Source: Kocuria sp. (lineage in GTDB: Bacteria; Actinomycetota; Actinomycetes; Actinomycetales; Micrococcaceae). Taken from it: a stretch of DNA of 64,000 nucleotides. The stretch is taken from positions 6,133 through 70,132 of the forward strand of contig JAKDJD010000013.1 of the NCBI GenBank assembly GCA_030454085.1. The letters run 5' to 3'. A model generated the notes under the pieces. That model was not told the DNA's origin and searched no databases. It saw nothing but the letters and a program-made list of their open reading frames with translations. Each line of letters starts with the position of its first letter. Within the stretch, counting starts at the first letter, position 1. Made by a program: the position numbers and the translations under genes. This document shows positions 9,212 through 17,615 of this stretch, piece after piece.

Positions 9212-9235
9212 TAGTATGATGAGGCTTGCCTTATG
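9212..9235 (+). promoter_or_regulatory. Probable promoter with iron-box (DtxR/IdeR-type) operator
   Basis: A -10-like TATGAT (9215-9220) runs into TGAGGCTTGCCTTA (9220-9233), an imperfect inverted repeat with AGGC/GCCT arms that resembles the core of actinobacterial DtxR/IdeR boxes. It lies about 115 bases before the siderophore-uptake operon. A repressor bound here would cover the promoter. Matching to the consensus is from memory. Confidence 0.5.
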
Positions 9236-9345
9236 TTGGGGGCGAGTTCGCACCCGACGGTCACGAACACCCGCACCCCAGGGGGACAGGCGATCGATTC
9301 CCCCGATCTGCCGCAGCCCCACCCTTTTAGGAGATACATCACATT

Positions 9346-10407
9346 ATGGTTTCCATTTCCCGTGGCACCTTCTTGAAAGCAGCCGCCGCGTCCGCCGCGG
9401 CGCTCGCCCTGGCCGGATGCTCGACGGGCTCCAATGACGGAAAGGATTCGTCCGCGGCCGGCGGCAGCTCGTCGGCAGATCCCGATGCGTTCCCCGTGAC
9501 CCTTGAATCCCAGTTCGGCGAGACGAAGATCGACTCCGAGCCGAAGAAGGTCGTTGGTCTCGGCTGGATCAACGCAGAGATCGCGCTCTCGCTGGGCGTC
9601 ATCCCCATCGGTTCCGGGTACGTCGGGTGGGGCGAGAACAAGAACCATTCGACCGACTGGTTCGATGACAAGGTCAAGGAGCTCGGCGGCGATCAGCCGA
9701 CCCGGTTCTCGGAGACCGATGGGACCAATTTCGAGGAGATTGCCAAGCTCTCCCCGGACCTGATCCTCGCAGCGGTCGGCAGCATGGACCAGGAAACCTT
9801 CGACAAGCTCAAGGAGATCGCTCCCGTCGTGGTCTACTCCAAGGACCACAAGGACGGCTGGGCGGTTCCGTGGCAGGACTCGACCAGGACCATCGGCAAG
9901 GCCCTCGGCCGCTCGTCCACAGCCGATGACGTCGTTAAGAAGGTCGAGTCCAAGTTGAGCGAGGCCGGCGAAAAGCACAGTCAGATCAAGGACGCCACGT
10001 TCGTCGCTTCGAACCTGTCCGTCTCCGAGGCCCAGCCGACCATCTCCGTGTACACCCAGGGTGACGGGCGGGTGAACTTCCTCGAGAGCCTCGGCATGAA
10101 GAACTCGGAGGCCGCCGAGTCCGTCAAGGCCGACACCTTTTACGGAACGTGGTCCAACGAACGCGCCTCCGAGCTGACCTCCGACATGATCTACTCCTGG
10201 GTCGAGTCCAAGGACGACGTCGAGAAGATCAAGTCCAACGACGTCCTCAAGCAGATCCCCGCGATCGCGAAGGACGCGGCAGTTCTGGACTACGACCAGA
10301 AGAACGGGCTCGGCATGGGAAATACCCCCTTGGGTATCGAATGGTTGGTGGACAACACCGACTTCATCGACAAGATTGCCGACGCCGTGTCGAACGGCAA
10401 GAAGTAG
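9346..10407 (+). CDS. Iron-siderophore ABC transporter, substrate-binding lipoprotein
   Basis: A 353-residue extracytoplasmic binding protein (FepB/FecB-like fold). It starts with a lipoprotein signal: Arg6, a hydrophobic Ala/Leu stretch, and the lipobox LAGC with Cys25 as the lipid anchor. A Ser/Gly/Asp linker follows. The body contains the [18 protein letters not shown] segments expected for class III proteins, such as KVVGLGWINAEIALSLG and LSPDLILAAVG. It delivers ferric siderophore to the two permeases that follow. A ribosome site AGGAG precedes ATG 9346. It is the first gene of the operon and probably iron-repressed through the box upstream. Confidence 0.93.
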   Translation: MVSISRGTFLKAAAASAAALALAGCSTGSNDGKDSSAAGGSSSADPDAFPVTLESQFGETKIDSEPKKVVGLGWINAEIALSLGVIPIGSGYVGWGENKNHSTDWFDDKVKELGGDQPTRFSETDGTNFEEIAKLSPDLILAAVGSMDQETFDKLKEIAPVVVYSKDHKDGWAVPWQDSTRTIGKALGRSSTADDVVKKVESKLSEAGEKHSQIKDATFVASNLSVSEAQPTISVYTQGDGRVNFLESLGMKNSEAAESVKADTFYGTWSNERASELTSDMIYSWVESKDDVEKIKSNDVLKQIPAIAKDAAVLDYDQKNGLGMGNTPLGIEWLVDNTDFIDKIADAVSNGKK

Positions 10408-10419
10408 TTCCGAGGGTTG

Positions 10420-11460
10420 ATGTCCGTAGCCGTCGAATCCGTTCGGCAGAGTACGCCGGTCAGGCGCCGGTCCCGGAGGGGATTGGTCCTGGTCGGCGTG
10501 CTTGCACTCTTCGTCGTCGCCGTAATCGGGTCCCTGCTCATCGGGTCCAAACCGGTCGACCCGGTCACCGCTGGACGCGCCCTCTTGCACCCGGATGCAG
10601 GTTCCTCCGAATCCGTCCTCATGGCCAACCGCCTGAGCCGCACGGTCATCGGAATCGTGATCGGCGCGGTGCTCGCCGCCGCCGGTGCGGCGATGCAGGG
10701 TGTCACCAGGAACCCCCTCGGTGATCCGGCGATTCTCGGTATCAATTCCGGTGCGACCTGCTTGGTCGTGGTCGGTATCGCGACCGTCGGCGCCTCCGGC
10801 GCCGGAACCTACGCGGTGTGGGCTGTCATCGGTGCCGCCCTCGCAGCCGTTCTGGTGTACTCGATCGCAAGCATCGGGCGATCAGGGGCGACGCCGGTCA
10901 AGCTCGCCCTGGTCGGGGCCGCATTCAGCGCGGGAGCGATGTCCATCACCAACGCCATGATCCTGCAGGGCCAGGACACTCTCGACGAGTTCCGCCACTG
11001 GCAGATCGGTTCGCTGTCCCGTTCGACCTACGGGGATCTCGTGTCCGTTCTGCCACTGGTTGTTATCGGCGTCGTGCTGACGGTGGGTCTCGCTTCCTCG
11101 ATCAACAACTTCGCCCTGGGCGACGATATGGCTCAGTCTCTCGGAGAAAAGGTTGCCCTCAAGAGATTCGTGATCTTCGTGGGCATCACCCTCCTTTGCG
11201 GCGCGGCCGTCGCTCTGGCCGGACCGATCGCATTTCTCGGCCTCATGATTCCTCATGCTCTGCGTGCCGTCCTCGGGCCCGACTACCGGTGGATCATGCC
11301 GCTCAGTCTTGGGGCCGGCCCCGTGATCCTGCTGTGGGCCGACGTGGTCGGGCGTGTGCTCCTGCCTCCCACGGAGATCGAGGTCGGCGTGACCATGGCG
11401 ATCGTCGGCGTCCCGATCTTCATCTACCTCATCCGTACCCGGAAGGCGGTGAACTTGTGA
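10420..11460 (+). CDS. Iron-siderophore ABC transporter permease, FecCD family (subunit 1)
   Basis: A 346-residue polytopic membrane protein of the FecCD/BtuC family, normally about ten transmembrane helices. The characteristic first conserved loop, GAAMQGVTRNPLGDPAILGINSG in sense, begins near residue 86. The coupling-helix region includes HWQIGSLSR and, near the end, GPIAFLGLMIPH. It pairs with the next permease to form the channel. ATG 10420 lies 12 bases after the lipoprotein stop; a TTG directly before it would add one residue. Its stop overlaps the GTG start of the second permease. Confidence 0.93.
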   Translation: MSVAVESVRQSTPVRRRSRRGLVLVGVLALFVVAVIGSLLIGSKPVDPVTAGRALLHPDAGSSESVLMANRLSRTVIGIVIGAVLAAAGAAMQGVTRNPLGDPAILGINSGATCLVVVGIATVGASGAGTYAVWAVIGAALAAVLVYSIASIGRSGATPVKLALVGAAFSAGAMSITNAMILQGQDTLDEFRHWQIGSLSRSTYGDLVSVLPLVVIGVVLTVGLASSINNFALGDDMAQSLGEKVALKRFVIFVGITLLCGAAVALAGPIAFLGLMIPHALRAVLGPDYRWIMPLSLGAGPVILLWADVVGRVLLPPTEIEVGVTMAIVGVPIFIYLIRTRKAVNL

Positions 11461-12533
11461 GCACCGCAACCGATCAGCGACCGGATGCCCCGGCGGCAGA
11501 AGCCGTCCGACGCGAGGTCGGATTCCTGCGTCGGCGGAGGAGCGTTCGTCCGGTGGCCATTGTCGTCGCCCTCGCCATCGGGCTGGTGGGGGTCTTCGCG
11601 ATCCGCGTTCTTCTCGGAACCTACACGGTCGCGATCCCCGACTTCTTCTCGATTCTTGCCGGTCACTCCATTCCTGGGGCGGCCGGCGCGAAATTCATCG
11701 TCTTGCAGGACAAACTGCCTCACGCCGTCCTCGGAACTCTGGCGGGCTTGGCCTTCGGTTGCTCCGGCGCGGTCTTCCAGCTCCTCCTCCGCAACCCGCT
11801 CGCTAGCCCGGACATCATTGGGATCAACACCTCGGCGAGCCTCGGGGCCGTGGTGGCCGTCTCCATGTTCGGCGCTGCCGGAACGGGCATGGCGGCAGGC
11901 GGCCTCATCGGAGCCGTCGCATGTGTTGCGGTGATCTTCGGGCTTTCGGTGCAGCGGGAGAGCATGGTCGGAAACAGGTTCATCCTGATCGGTCTGGGAA
12001 TTTCCGTTCTGGCCGTCGCCCTGACCAATTATCTGCTGTCCCGAGTCAACATCTACAAGGCCGCCGACGCCGCGATCTGGTTGACCGGGTCCCTCGGATC
12101 ATCCTCCTGGCAACGGATCTCCGTCCTCGGTCTCGTCCTGGTGATCGTGCTGCCGCTGATCGCGCTGTTTTCCAGGAACCTCCATGCGCTCGAAGTGGGG
12201 GACGAGATGGCGTCGGGCTTGGGCGTCCCTGTGGCGAGCACCCGGTGGCTCTACGTCGTCCTGGCCGTCCTGCTCGTGGCCTTCGCCGTCGCCATGACGG
12301 GTCCCATCACTTTCGTCGCTTTCGTGTCCGGTCCGATCGCCCGGAAATGCGTTGGCGGCAAGCATTCCCTCACCGCGTCCGCGCTGATTGGCGCGATCAT
12401 CGTGGTGCTCGCAGACTTCGTGGCCGCCAACTTGATTCCGGGCGGTCGACTCCCCGTCGGCGTCGTGACAGGCATCGTGGGTGCGCCCATCCTGCTCTGG
12501 CTTGTCGCCGCAGCCCAGAAAGAGAGGTCTTGA
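11457..12533 (+). CDS. Iron-siderophore ABC transporter permease, FecCD family (subunit 2)
   Basis: A 358-residue FecCD/BtuC-type permease starting at GTG 11457, in a GTGA overlap with the previous stop; an open frame continues upstream but lies inside the first permease. It contains the family loop FQLLLRNPLASPDIIGINTSA in part, and GPITFVAFVSGPIARK near the C-terminus. The first about 30 residues are polar and Arg-rich, hence cytoplasmic. It should heterodimerise with the first permease. The paired FecC/FecD-type arrangement is standard for siderophore importers. Confidence 0.93.
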   Translation: MSTATDQRPDAPAAEAVRREVGFLRRRRSVRPVAIVVALAIGLVGVFAIRVLLGTYTVAIPDFFSILAGHSIPGAAGAKFIVLQDKLPHAVLGTLAGLAFGCSGAVFQLLLRNPLASPDIIGINTSASLGAVVAVSMFGAAGTGMAAGGLIGAVACVAVIFGLSVQRESMVGNRFILIGLGISVLAVALTNYLLSRVNIYKAADAAIWLTGSLGSSSWQRISVLGLVLVIVLPLIALFSRNLHALEVGDEMASGLGVPVASTRWLYVVLAVLLVAFAVAMTGPITFVAFVSGPIARKCVGGKHSLTASALIGAIIVVLADFVAANLIPGGRLPVGVVTGIVGAPILLWLVAAAQKERS

Positions 12534-12537
12534 TCCC

Positions 12538-13377
12538 ATGACCGCGACCCAGGCTCCCATCATGACCAGTACGTCCAAACCGGCCCAGAGCCTCCGCCTG
12601 TGCGCCGAATCCCTGACCCTGAATTACGGGGGCAGGAACATCGTCGAGAACTTGGACTTCGAGGTTCCCTCGGGGCAGGTGACCGCGATCATTGGTCCCA
12701 ATGGGTGCGGCAAGTCCACGCTCCTGCGCGGCTTCTCGAGGCTGCTCAAGCCTGCGGGCGGTCGAGTCCGCCTGGACTCGAAGGACGTCTCCAAATACGG
12801 TTCCCGCGACTTCGCCCGGAGGGTCGGCCTCCTACCTCAGCACCCGATCGCCCCGGACGGCATCACGGTCGCGGATCTGGTCTCTCGCGGGAGATATCCC
12901 TATCAGGGAATGTTCTCCAAGGCGTCGCGCGAGGACGACGCCGCCGTCGCCTGGGCACTCGAGGCGACGCACACCGAGCAACTGGCCGACCAGCCGGTGG
13001 CCGAGCTCTCGGGTGGTCAGCGTCAACGCGTCTGGATCGCGATGTCACTGGCCCAGGAAACTGACGTGTTGCTCCTCGACGAGCCGACCACGTACCTGGA
13101 CCTCGCTCACCAGGTGGACCTGTTGGACTTGGTGGTCCGTCTCAACCGGTCGCGCGGCACGACCATGCTGCTCGTCCTCCACGAACTCAATCTCGCCGCG
13201 CGGTGTGCGGATCACCTGGTGGCCATGAAGGAGGGGCAGATCATGATGTCCGGTGCGCCGTCAGAGGTCCTCACCCGGGACAACCTGGCGGAGGTCTTCG
13301 GCCTTGACGCCGTCGTGTCACCGGATGCGAGCGGCTCACCCGTCGTCGTCCCCAGCCCAAGGAAGGAAATGTCGTGA
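12538..13377 (+). CDS. Iron-siderophore ABC transporter ATP-binding protein
   Basis: A 279-residue cytoplasmic ATPase of the FepC/FhuC type. Walker A is GPNGCGKST at residues 53-61, the signature LSGGQ is at 157-161, Walker B is VLLLDEPTTYLD, and the switch His is in VLHELN. ATG 12538 is chosen because AGAGAGG precedes it by a few bases; upstream in-frame codons lie inside the permease gene. It powers the importer formed by the three preceding genes and overlaps the next gene's GTG. Confidence 0.94.
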   Translation: MTATQAPIMTSTSKPAQSLRLCAESLTLNYGGRNIVENLDFEVPSGQVTAIIGPNGCGKSTLLRGFSRLLKPAGGRVRLDSKDVSKYGSRDFARRVGLLPQHPIAPDGITVADLVSRGRYPYQGMFSKASREDDAAVAWALEATHTEQLADQPVAELSGGQRQRVWIAMSLAQETDVLLLDEPTTYLDLAHQVDLLDLVVRLNRSRGTTMLLVLHELNLAARCADHLVAMKEGQIMMSGAPSEVLTRDNLAEVFGLDAVVSPDASGSPVVVPSPRKEMS

Positions 13378-14354
13378 GCAGAATTCCCATGGAGCTCTTC
13401 CAAGTGGAGGTCACCTCCGCGAAGAAGCTGAGCCGCGACTTCGTGCGAATCAGCCTGGCCTCCGAGCAACTGAGCCGGCTCGCGGCTCCCGCCGGCGACG
13501 GCAACGAGCAGGTCCTGGACTCGTACATCAAGCTCTTTATCCCGCACCCGGACCGCACGGACCCCGTGGTTCCGGATCTTCACGACGCGTGGCGGAAAGA
13601 GTGGTTCGCGGCGTCGCCCGAGGAGCGCGGTGGGTGGATTCGAACCTATACGTTGCGGGATTCGCGACCCTGGATCTCGGCCGAGGGCAAGAACGGTGTG
13701 GAAATCGATGTCGACTTCGTCCTTCATCCCCCCGAGGGCGCGGGCGAAGAGGGCCAACCGCCGGCCATGGGGCCCGGAGCGTCGTGGGCCTCGTCCGCTC
13801 GGGTCGGAGACGGCCTGAGCTTCATCGGTCCGCCCCGGGACGGGCAGCTCTGGGCCATGTGGAAGCCGGAGCAGGCCGATACCGTCATCGTGTGCGCGGA
13901 CGAAACGGCCGTTCCCGCGGCCATGTCGGTTCTGCGCACTCTCCCCACGGGCTGCAAAGCCCGTTTTCTGCTCGAAGTTCCGGAAGGCAACGGCGATTTG
14001 GTCGAGCACGCCGAGCCGCTTCTGTCTCGCGCACGTGAGAACAGCGACGTCGAACTCCACTGGCTGGAGCGGGGAGAAAACCGCGTCCGTGGGGCACTGA
14101 CTCTTCAGGCCCTGCGCGAAATCCTGGAGCTCGAGCCCAAGGAGGAGGACGCCGACAGTCCTCTCGGGGTCAGGCTCCCCGCGGAGGAATTCGTGTGGCA
14201 GACGGCCGACCACCCCGGAAGCACATACGTATATCTCGCCGGGGAGGCCTCGGTCGTGCGCGCGGCCCGGCGCGTCTGCGCCAACGAAGCCGGAATCCCG
14301 AAGTCGAGCATCTCCTTCATGGGCTATTGGAAGGCGGGCCACGCCGAGTCCTGA
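13374..14354 (+). CDS. Siderophore-interacting FAD protein (ViuB/SIP family)
   Basis: A 326-residue flavin reductase-like protein that probably reduces Fe(III)-siderophore in the cytoplasm to free the iron. The N-terminal FAD-binding barrel includes the RTYTLRD segment in the form IRTYTLRDSRP near residue 84. The C-terminal NAD(P)-binding domain contains VICADETAVPA and the conserved terminal segment GEASVVRAARR...GYWKAG. The GTG at 13374 follows AAGGAA by about 7 bases and overlaps the ATPase stop. As last gene of the uptake operon its placement supports the role. Two insertions, one near residues 120-133, make it slightly longer than usual. Confidence 0.9.
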   Translation: MSRIPMELFQVEVTSAKKLSRDFVRISLASEQLSRLAAPAGDGNEQVLDSYIKLFIPHPDRTDPVVPDLHDAWRKEWFAASPEERGGWIRTYTLRDSRPWISAEGKNGVEIDVDFVLHPPEGAGEEGQPPAMGPGASWASSARVGDGLSFIGPPRDGQLWAMWKPEQADTVIVCADETAVPAAMSVLRTLPTGCKARFLLEVPEGNGDLVEHAEPLLSRARENSDVELHWLERGENRVRGALTLQALREILELEPKEEDADSPLGVRLPAEEFVWQTADHPGSTYVYLAGEASVVRAARRVCANEAGIPKSSISFMGYWKAGHAES

Positions 14355-14478
14355 TCCCGACGGCGTCGGAACCGTCCGTATTGCGATGCGTTGCACGCAG
14401 GCATAACGTCAATGACGAGGGGCTTTCCGACATGAGGAAAGGTCCGGAAACAACGTAGGCCGCATCGTAGGGAGAATT

Positions 14479-15336
14479 ATGTCCGACGCCAACCGGGAGG
14501 GGTCCGAGGACCGCACAGAAAGGGCCCCCATTCGGTACGTGGCCGTCGGCGACTCCTTCACCGAAGGCGTCGGGGACGTCGACGCCGACCGTCCCAACGG
14601 CGTCCGTGGGTGGGCCGACCGGGTGGCCGAACAGCTTACGCTCCGCTTCCCCCGGACGACGTACGCGAACCTCGCCATCAGGGGGCGCACCATGGCGCCG
14701 ATCCTGGATGAGCAGATCGATGCCGCCCTCGCGCTCGAGCCGACCCTCGTGAGCATCTACGCGGGCGGCAATGACATTCTGCGGCCCAGCGTGGACATCG
14801 ACGACATGATGGTCGGCTATGAGGACGCCATCTCAAGGTTGCGTTCGAGCGGCGCGCACGTGCTGACGTTCACCGGATTCGATGCCAAGAACTTCTACGG
14901 AGTCTTCAAGGGCACCCGTGGGCGCGCCGCAATATACAACGAGTTGCTCCGGGAAATCGTGGATCGTCATGGGCTGATCCTGGTCGACTACTGGCGCATG
15001 AGCAAGGAATTCTCAGACTCCCGGTATTGGGCTCCGGACCGCCTGCACATGAACACCCGCGGTCACAGGAAACTGGCGGGCAAGGTCCTGGAGGCCCTCG
15101 AGGTGACTCCGGCGGTGGACCTGGGGCTGGAGCCCTTGCCGCAGATGCGACAGGTTTCGCGCGTCCAGACCACCAGAGCGAACGTCGAATGGGTCCGAGA
15201 ATTCGCTCTTCCCTGGGTCGGGCGGAGGCTGCGAGGAACGTCGTCGGGGGACTCGATGTCACCCAGATACCCGGAATTGCAGAGCATGACGGTGACCGAA
15301 TCCGAGCCGGGCGCGGCGTCAGAATCCGGTGATTAA
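14479..15336 (+). CDS. SGNH/GDSL hydrolase
   Basis: A 285-residue serine esterase/lipase-type hydrolase. Block I is VAVGDSFTEG with the nucleophile Ser26. Block II (Gly in NLAIRGRT) and block III (GGND) are present, and block V contains the catalytic pair Asp187 and His190 (DRLH). There is no signal peptide, so it appears cytoplasmic. The tail after residue about 200 is Arg-rich and polar and not part of the fold. The ATG is preceded by GGGAGA. The gene stands alone, 124 bases after the siderophore operon. Substrate (lipid, acetylated sugar or peptidoglycan) is not indicated. Confidence 0.85.
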   Translation: MSDANREGSEDRTERAPIRYVAVGDSFTEGVGDVDADRPNGVRGWADRVAEQLTLRFPRTTYANLAIRGRTMAPILDEQIDAALALEPTLVSIYAGGNDILRPSVDIDDMMVGYEDAISRLRSSGAHVLTFTGFDAKNFYGVFKGTRGRAAIYNELLREIVDRHGLILVDYWRMSKEFSDSRYWAPDRLHMNTRGHRKLAGKVLEALEVTPAVDLGLEPLPQMRQVSRVQTTRANVEWVREFALPWVGRRLRGTSSGDSMSPRYPELQSMTVTESEPGAASESGD

Positions 15337-15611
15337 GGCCATGTTCCGCGGACCGCAGGTTGCGATTGGTGCGCCAATTCCATAGTATTTAACGCTGTCG
15401 TAGTGGTGAGTCCACCTCTCGGCACCGAATAAAGCTTCACCGTTATCCCGCGGCGGGGGCAGGGCCTGAAAATCTCACGCAGGCGCCTGTTCCACACTCT
15501 GTCCCGGCGAATAACCCGGTGCTCTAAGTAGGTGACGGAGCGCTCGGAAGGCAGCCCTCGTGGAAGCCACAACTGCGCACCGTCATCGTGTCAACATTTG
15601 GAGGAGAAACT

Positions 15612-15848
15612 ATGGCAGCCGTCTGCCAGGTGACCGGAGCTGTTCCCGGCTTTGGACACAGCATTTCGCACTCGCACCGCCGCACCAAGCGTCGGTTCGA
15701 TCCGAACATTCAGAAGAAGCGCTACTGGGTCCCGTCCCTTCGCCGCAATGTCACGCTGAACGTGTCCGCCAAGGGCATCAAGGTCATCGACAGCCGCGGG
15801 ATCGACGCCGTCGTAGCCGACATCCTTGCACGCGGGGAGAAGATTTAA
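15612..15848 (+). CDS. rpmB: 50S ribosomal protein L28, zinc-free form
   Basis: A 78-residue L28. The N-terminal zinc ribbon of the C+ form (CxxC) is replaced by CQVTG, leaving one Cys, so it should not bind zinc. The [13 protein letters not shown] segment is the family signature. ATG 15612 has a strong GGAGGAGA site; an in-frame ATG at 15588 adds 8 residues not found in the family. It leads a cluster with L33 and S14, two bases before rpmG. In actinobacteria such zinc-free sets are often Zur-controlled, but no clear Zur box was seen in the 275 bases upstream. Confidence 0.95.
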   Translation: MAAVCQVTGAVPGFGHSISHSHRRTKRRFDPNIQKKRYWVPSLRRNVTLNVSAKGIKVIDSRGIDAVVADILARGEKI

Positions 15849-15850
15849 GC

Positions 15851-16021
15851 ATGGCATCGAATACCAAGGACGTTCGTCCGATCATCAAGCTCAAGTCCAC
15901 CGCCGGCACCGGTTACACCTACGTGACCCGCAAGAACCGCCGCAACAACCCGGACCGCCTGGTCATGAAGAAGTACGACCCGGTCGTCCGCAAGCACGTC
16001 GATTTCCGAGAGGAGCGCTAA
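15851..16021 (+). CDS. rpmG: 50S ribosomal protein L33, zinc-free form
   Basis: A 56-residue L33 with no cysteine, hence the C- type similar to that of E. coli. The signature [19 protein letters not shown] is present, followed by the basic [11 protein letters not shown] end. It starts 2 bases after the rpmB stop and is followed after 5 bases by rpsN, so the three are co-transcribed. It is a component of the large subunit near the E site. Confidence 0.95.
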   Translation: MASNTKDVRPIIKLKSTAGTGYTYVTRKNRRNNPDRLVMKKYDPVVRKHVDFREER

Positions 16022-16026
16022 GAGCT

Positions 16027-16332
16027 ATGGCCAAGAAGTCCAAGATCGCTCGTAACGAGCAGCGCAAGGTCATCGTTGAGCGCTACGCGGAAAAGCGTGC
16101 CGCCCTCAAGAAGACCCTTGTGGACGAGAACGCAACCCCGGAGGAGCGCGAGGAGGCCCGCCTGGGTCTGCAGAAGCTTCCCCGCAATGCTTCCCCCATC
16201 CGTATCCGTAACCGCGATCAGATCGATGGTCGTCCGCGCGGTACCTTCCAGAAGTTCGGTATCTCCCGCGTCCGCTTCCGCCAGATGGCGCATCGGGGCG
16301 AATTGCCGGGAATTACCAAGTCAAGCTGGTAA
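16027..16332 (+). CDS. rpsN: 30S ribosomal protein S14, zinc-free form
   Basis: A 101-residue S14 of the long, cysteine-free type. The zinc-binding S14 form is about 61 residues with four cysteines; here the family end [19 protein letters not shown] and the final SSW mark the C- form. It directly follows rpmG. Having three zinc-free paralogs together is the arrangement used by bacteria to save zinc, although in some Micrococcaceae it may be the only copy of each gene; that cannot be judged from this window. Confidence 0.95.
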   Translation: MAKKSKIARNEQRKVIVERYAEKRAALKKTLVDENATPEEREEARLGLQKLPRNASPIRIRNRDQIDGRPRGTFQKFGISRVRFRQMAHRGELPGITKSSW

Positions 16333-16400
16333 TTTTTCGGGTGTAGGCCGGTATAGTCGGCTGGAGCCAAGAAAATTCAAGTCTCAGGAGGGACACAGAT

Positions 16401-16685
16401 ATGGCTAAGAACCGTAGCGAACTCGTTTCCGAGGTTGCCGAGAAGTCGGGCATGAGCCAGGCCGCCGTCAACGGCGTTCTGGATGCTGTTTTCCAGGTTT
16501 TCGAATCCTCGGTTTCCAAGGGCGAGAAGATCACCATTCCCGGTTGGTTGTCCGTGGAGCGCACCGATCGTGCAGCACGCACCGGTCGTAACCCCCAGAC
16601 CGGCGAGGCCATCAAGATCCCCGCCGGCCACGGAGTCAAGCTGAGCGCTGGTTCCAAGCTGAAGGCAGCTGTTGCCAAGAAGTAG
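16401..16685 (+). CDS. hup: HU-family DNA-binding protein
   Basis: A 94-residue nucleoid protein. The dimerisation helices (NRSELVSEVAEKSGMSQAAV) and the beta-arm region with RTGRNPQTGEAIKIPA, whose Pro intercalates in DNA, are complete. It lacks the long Lys/Ala-rich C-terminal tail of mycobacterial HU, so it is of the short kind. ATG follows GGAGGG by 9 bases. The 68-base gap after rpsN holds a TATAGT -10-like hexamer (16352-16357), so it may have its own promoter. A strong terminator follows. Confidence 0.95.
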   Translation: MAKNRSELVSEVAEKSGMSQAAVNGVLDAVFQVFESSVSKGEKITIPGWLSVERTDRAARTGRNPQTGEAIKIPAGHGVKLSAGSKLKAAVAKK

Positions 16686-16707
16686 TCATCCGACTGCAGA
16701 CGCTTGA

Positions 16708-16750
16708 AGGCCCCGCATCCCTCACCAGGGATGCGGGGCCTTTCTCTTTT
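16708..16750 (+). terminator. Rho-independent terminator after hup
   Basis: A perfect 15-base stem (16708-16722 with 16727-16741) around the loop CACC, followed by a T-rich run. It ends the ribosomal protein/HU unit. Confidence 0.93.
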
Positions 16751-16889
16751 CAGGGGTCGGGCCTCGTCCGTGTGAGCCGAGTGATTGCGCTGACAGGCAG
16801 GTCGGGATGAACTGAACCGTTGGTAGACTAGTCGGGGCGACGCGACCGCGTCGTCCCGGTCGACTGCCTCGCACGGAGGGGCTCAGGGG

Positions 16890-17537
16890 GTGGACGTTGT
16901 GGCTTCTCGCGCTGCGTCGCACCGTATCCCGCGTCTCGTCCGGGGCTGGTCCCTGGCTACCATCTCCACTTTTTCCGGCGTGGTCTCACACGTTCTCGCG
17001 ATGGGGCACGTCCCACCGGCGTCACTCGTCGCCGTGTGCTGGGCGCTGTCCGGCCTGGCGTGCGTACTCCTGTGTGGAGTCCGGCGTTCGGCCTTCTCCA
17101 CGATCCTGAGCGTCGTCTCTTCCCAGGGGATCCTCCACTGGCTCTTCGCGCAGACGGGCCACGGCGTCGTCATGGCGCCCACCGGCGGGGAAGCGATGCC
17201 CGCGCACAGTCATCACATGATGCACGGCACCGGGTCCCTGACAGCGACCGTCAGTGGGCACGCGCCCGGGATGTCCTTCACCATGGTGACGACACACCTC
17301 GCGGCGGCCTGGCTGACCTACCTCGCGATACGCCGGGGCGATGCCGCACTGGCGGCGCTGTCACAAGCCATCCGCCTCGGCCTGGACCGAGTCGTTTCCT
17401 CGATTCCCCGAGCGAAGTCAATCGCTCCGGTCTTCCGGCCGCTGCCGGTCGGTCGCACGGTCCGTGTGCTCGTCAGGAAGGCCTACGCCGGACCGGTGCC
17501 TCTGCGCGGTCCGCCTTCTCTCCTCGCTTCCGTCTGA
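16890..17537 (+). CDS. Membrane protein with His/Met-rich loop, copper cluster
   Basis: A 215-residue membrane protein, first gene of the copper-handling cluster. Four hydrophobic segments are visible (about residues 20-40, 43-62, 68-85 and 128-148). The loop between the third and fourth, residues about 96-125, is rich in His and Met, including HSHHMMHG and SGHAPGM, which suggests extracytoplasmic copper binding. It is not a member of a family I can name with confidence. GTG 16890 and GTG 16899 are both possible starts; a GAGGGG stretch lies upstream. It is followed after 78 bases by the CopC-domain gene. Confidence 0.75.
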   Translation: MDVVASRAASHRIPRLVRGWSLATISTFSGVVSHVLAMGHVPPASLVAVCWALSGLACVLLCGVRRSAFSTILSVVSSQGILHWLFAQTGHGVVMAPTGGEAMPAHSHHMMHGTGSLTATVSGHAPGMSFTMVTTHLAAAWLTYLAIRRGDAALAALSQAIRLGLDRVVSSIPRAKSIAPVFRPLPVGRTVRVLVRKAYAGPVPLRGPPSLLASV

Positions 17538-17615
17538 AACCAATCACTCCGGGTCCTGCCGGGGGCGCTGAGCCCTGCCGTGCCCGGAGCACTCAGCGAC
17601 ACAAGAGAGAAGACC

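Noticed and set aside
14195..14458. 87-codon frame across the end of the siderophore-interacting protein gene
   Set aside because: It lies mostly inside a clear gene in another frame and has no ribosome site or domain.
15337..15611. Zur operator before rpmB
   Set aside because: Only a TGAAAAT half-like match; no palindrome of the known form could be found by eye.
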